The position numbers and the translations under genes are program-made. A stretch of 6,727 nt of DNA, taken from Firmicutes bacterium UBA6811. GTDB taxonomy: Bacteria; Bacillota; SHA-98; UBA4971. Under the pieces are notes generated by a model, which did not search any database, had not been told where the DNA came from, and saw nothing but the letters and a program-made list of their open reading frames with translations. The DNA lies in contig DKEX01000110.1 in NCBI GenBank assembly GCA_002452295.1, forward strand, positions 1 to 6,727. Direction: 5' to 3'. Shown in pieces: positions 5,281-6,727 of the stretch; position 1 is the stretch's first letter; every line of letters starts with the position of its first letter.

Positions 5281-5310
5281 GCCTCCGGAGTCCTTCGCTC
5301 GGACGGAGGC
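5281..5310. repeat. GC hairpin upstream of the holin-like gene
   Basis: GCCTCC (5281-5286) pairs with GGAGGC (5305-5310), and after a small bulge GTCC pairs with GGAC around the loop TTCGCTC. No T-tract follows on either strand. It lies between the G-tract run and the holin gene and may be a terminator stem or part of a leader. Confidence 0.4.
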
Positions 5311-5398
5311 GGCGACTGGCCGCCGTCAGTGTCATCGGTCCCTCCTGCGAATCGCCTGCGCCCGAGCCGCCTGCGCCGTCTGTTTCGGCGCCCTCAGC

Positions 5399-5421
5399 CC
5401 TGCATCGTTAACGTATGCAGG
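5399..5421. repeat. Hairpin with nested palindrome
   Basis: CCTGCAT (5399-5405) pairs with ATGCAGG (5415-5421) around a 9-base loop that itself contains the palindrome CGTTAACG. The double symmetry would suit an operator bound by a dimeric regulator about 95 bases before the holin-like gene. It is not followed by a T-run. Confidence 0.4.
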
Positions 5422-5469
5422 CCCCGTCCCAGTTGTGACGCAGTTCGGCTTCCCTGCGTAGATTATGGA

Positions 5470-5491
5470 GGAAGACCGAGGGCAGTCTTCC
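5470..5491 (+). promoter_or_regulatory. Hairpin just before the holin ribosome-binding site
   Basis: GGAAGAC (5470-5476) pairs with GTCTTCC (5485-5491) around an 8-base loop, ending eight bases before the purine-rich ribosome-binding site AGGGGGG (5500-5506). A hairpin here could act as a leader stem of the holin-like transcript. A weak TAGATT (5458-5463) just upstream is the only -10-like sequence I see, and it has no convincing -35. Confidence 0.3.
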
Positions 5492-5514
5492 GCACATGCA
5501 GGGGGGCCGAGAAC

Positions 5515-5805
5515 ATGGAGAACGGGGTGAGGGTGGGCTTCGACCTCAACCTTATCGACGCCGGCCTGATCCCGGTTGTCATGGTGATCGTCCAGTACCT
5601 GAAGAAGCACGTCAATAAGAGGTGGATTCCACTGTTGCCGTTTCCCGTGAGCGCGGCGCTGTCGGCGCTCGCCGTGATCGGGGCTGCGGGCGAGTGGCCG
5701 GGGTGGCCGGCGTTCCTGGCCCAGACCGTGCTCCAGACGCTGAAGGTGGCGTTTGCCGCCATGGGCCTGTTCAAGATCTACTGGACCACCGTGCTTGGGA
5801 ACTAG
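5515..5805 (+). CDS. Small holin-like membrane protein
   Basis: This encodes 96 residues from ATG 5515, chosen because AGGGGGG (5500-5506) lies 8 bases upstream and because the open frame before it (back to 5329) encodes an implausible Arg/Pro-rich stretch. Three hydrophobic segments are visible: residues 14-28 (IDAGLIPVVMVIVQY), then a basic turn (LKKHVNKR); 37-58 (WIPLLPFPVSAALSALAVIGAA); and 66-90 (AFLAQTVLQTLKVAFAAMGLFKIYW). Size and layout match small phage holins, which gather in the inner membrane and open it so that the lytic enzyme can reach the wall. The nearby amidase relics and the coiled-coil gene downstream support a lysis-type role. It could also be a chromosomal holin-like protein in spore or wall metabolism. 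No terminator follows the TAG stop. The palindrome array begins about 60 bases later. Confidence 0.6.
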   Translation: MENGVRVGFDLNLIDAGLIPVVMVIVQYLKKHVNKRWIPLLPFPVSAALSALAVIGAAGEWPGWPAFLAQTVLQTLKVAFAAMGLFKIYWTTVLGN

Positions 5806-5862
5806 ACTCTGTCTCGCAGGTGCGGCAAGGTAGCGCCGAGATGGGCGGGTTGGCTGTGCAAG

Positions 5863-6310
5863 TGCCAAGGAATTTGGCACCCGCGCGCGCGAGATGCCCA
5901 GAAAACCGCCACCCCTGCCCGTGGCCGGGGCGGGATGCCAGGAATCTGGGCAGGATCGGCGCGCAACTGCCAAGAAGCCTGGCATCCTCATGTGGGATCT
6001 GCCCAAAAAGCTGCCATCGCCGCCCATGGCGAGAGCGGGCTGCCAAGGATTTGGGCAGGAGTGGCGCGCGACTGCCAAATATCCAGGCACATTCGTGAGC
6101 GATCTGCCCAGAAAACCGCCACCCTCACCCACGACCGCACCAGGGTGGCAAGAAAGTAGGCAGCACCAGCGGGCAACTGCCAAATAGCTTGGCATCTTCG
6201 CCCGCGCTTTGCCAAGAGAGTGGCCACTCTGCCGGTCCGCCCGGGGCGCCGGTGGGCAACATGGTCAGTTTCCTGCCACCCCTACCCGCAGCCTGCCTGG
6301 AAACTTGGCA
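5863..6310. repeat. Tandem 105-base repeats, each with three 17-base palindromes
   Basis: A 17-base palindrome of consensus TGCCAAGAAACTTGGCA (7-base arms, 3-base centre) recurs with starts at 5863, 5895, 5936, 5968, 6000, 6041, 6073, 6105, 6146, 6178 and 6210, with weak copies near 6251 and 6294. Start-to-start distances are 32, 41, 32, 32, 41, 32, 32, 41, 32, 32, so the pattern repeats exactly every 105 bases (units at 5863, 5968, 6073, 6178). Some copies are near-perfect, such as 5863-5879 and 6178-6194. The middle copies (5895, 6000, 6105) share a degenerate right arm, showing that whole 105-base units were duplicated. Spacers are 15, 15 and 24 bases and are less conserved. The array lies between the holin-like and coiled-coil genes and explains the open frames with 35-residue repeats that cross it. 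It may be a multi-site protein-binding array or a string of RNA hairpins. Confidence 0.85.
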
Positions 6311-6388
6311 CCAGTGGCATTTGACCGGGACGAACGACAGGATGGACCCCCTGTGAACAATGCTTTGCCCAACGGAAGGAGGTGCCTC

Positions 6389-6682
6389 GTGCTTCTGCCG
6401 ATCATCAGGAAGTGGGCGCCGTGGATACTTGTCGCGGCGCTTGCGGGGGTGTTGGTCGTGACGGGCGTGAAGTGGTACCAGCGTGACCGCGCCCTCCGTG
6501 AGGCGCTCGAAGCGAAGGAGAATGCGGAGAAGGCGCTAGAGAGCATGAAATCCGTGGAGGAGCAGGTGAAGCTCATCTGGGACGAGATGAAGAAGCTCGA
6601 CGAGCAACAGGCGGAGATAGACGCGCGGGTCCGCGAACGCGACAAGAGGCTGGAGGAGCTTGAAAGGAGGACGAAGAAGTGA
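6389..6682 (+). CDS. Membrane-anchored coiled-coil protein, possible inner-membrane spanin (Rz-like)
   Basis: This encodes 97 residues from GTG 6389, chosen for the near-perfect AAGGAGGTG site (6376-6384) ending 4 bases before it. GTG 6353, in the same frame, has no such site. Residues 8-27 form one transmembrane helix (RKWAPWILVAALAGVLVVTG) with a basic start, giving an N-in, C-out topology. Residues 30-97 are a continuous, charged coiled coil (ALREALEAKENAEKALESMK, KLIWDEMKKLDEQQ, RDKRLEELERRTKK) with no Pro or Gly. This architecture is that of phage i-spanins, which link to an outer-membrane lipoprotein to fuse the membranes during lysis. It is shorter than lambda Rz. The next gene overlaps by four bases and starts with a signal sequence, as an o-spanin would. 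Alternatives are a generic wall or division protein, since coiled coils carry little family signal. Confidence 0.5.
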   Translation: MLLPIIRKWAPWILVAALAGVLVVTGVKWYQRDRALREALEAKENAEKALESMKSVEEQVKLIWDEMKKLDEQQAEIDARVRERDKRLEELERRTKK

Positions 6683-6727
6683 AACGACCCTTGATTGCTG
6701 CGGCCGTGGTGGCTCTGGTGCTGGCGG
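6679..6727 (+). CDS. Start of a secreted protein or lipoprotein gene (cut by window edge)
   Basis: GTG 6679 overlaps the stop of the coiled-coil gene (GTGA) and has a strong site, AAGGAGG (6664-6670), 8 bases upstream. The visible sequence MKRPLIAAAVVALVLA is a typical signal peptide: two basic residues, then a hydrophobic core. The window ends before any cleavage site or lipobox Cys can be seen. Tight coupling to the coiled-coil gene suggests a shared function. If a lipobox Cys and a short Pro-rich chain follow, it would be an outer-membrane spanin partner. Confidence 0.65.
   Translation, partial: MKRPLIAAAVVALVLA

Noticed and set aside
5332..6195. A 287-residue repeat protein on the minus strand
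   Set aside because: It runs antisense through the holin-like gene, its repeats are an effect of the 105-base DNA period, and it has no ribosome-binding site.
5863..6310. CRISPR array
   Set aside because: Repeats are 17 bases and imperfect, spacers are 15, 15 and 24 bases and themselves partly repeated, and no cas genes are present.

Overview
The window is GC-rich bacterial DNA. GTG starts are common and Shine-Dalgarno (SD) sites are strong, close to the AGGAGGTG type (for example before 4061, 6389 and 6679). That pattern, with a small three-helix holin-like protein, points to a GC-rich Bacillota (Firmicutes) lineage. One gene ends like an outer-membrane beta-barrel, and the right edge holds a pair resembling inner- and outer-membrane spanins. 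Both fit a cell with two membranes, so a diderm GC-rich Firmicute is my best guess. This is inference: no rRNA or other taxonomic marker is present.

Layout. (1) 1-248 is the tail of an unrecognised gene, followed by a strong GC hairpin (307-336). (2) 249-628 has no convincing gene but is full of inverted repeats, including a long imperfect one (469-607) that ends just before the ribosome-binding region of the next gene. It looks like a structured leader RNA. (3) 629-2569 encodes a 646-residue exported protein: signal peptide, one Ig-like domain, then a long region of beta-hairpins ending in a C-terminal Phe signature of outer-membrane barrels. (4) 2597-3387, minus strand, is a two-gene toxin-antitoxin operon: a 157-residue antitoxin-like protein and a HicA-like toxin, overlapping as TAATG. 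(5) 3537-5120 is a zone of decay. Two minus-strand relics of an Amidase_3 cell-wall hydrolase flank a plus-strand VapBC-like module with an intact antitoxin and a truncated PIN toxin. The distal amidase relic carries a small insert with terminal inverted repeats. The proximal one keeps every catalytic residue but has an in-frame TAG created by what looks like a 6-base insertion in its active-site motif. (6) 5121-5514 has a run of about ten G-tracts on the minus strand and three hairpins, but no gene. (7) 5515-6727, plus strand, holds a holin-like gene, a regular array of 17-base palindromes in 105-base units (5863-6310), a membrane-anchored coiled-coil gene and the start of a gene for a secreted protein or lipoprotein.

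How it fits together. Amidase, holin and spanin-like genes are the parts of a phage-type lysis cassette, here partly decayed and not all on one strand. The right half is therefore probably a prophage remnant or a domesticated lysis or cell-wall module, into which toxin-antitoxin cassettes and a small repeat element have settled. The most unusual structures are the helically spaced palindrome array, the structured leader of the barrel gene, and the TAG footprint in the amidase.
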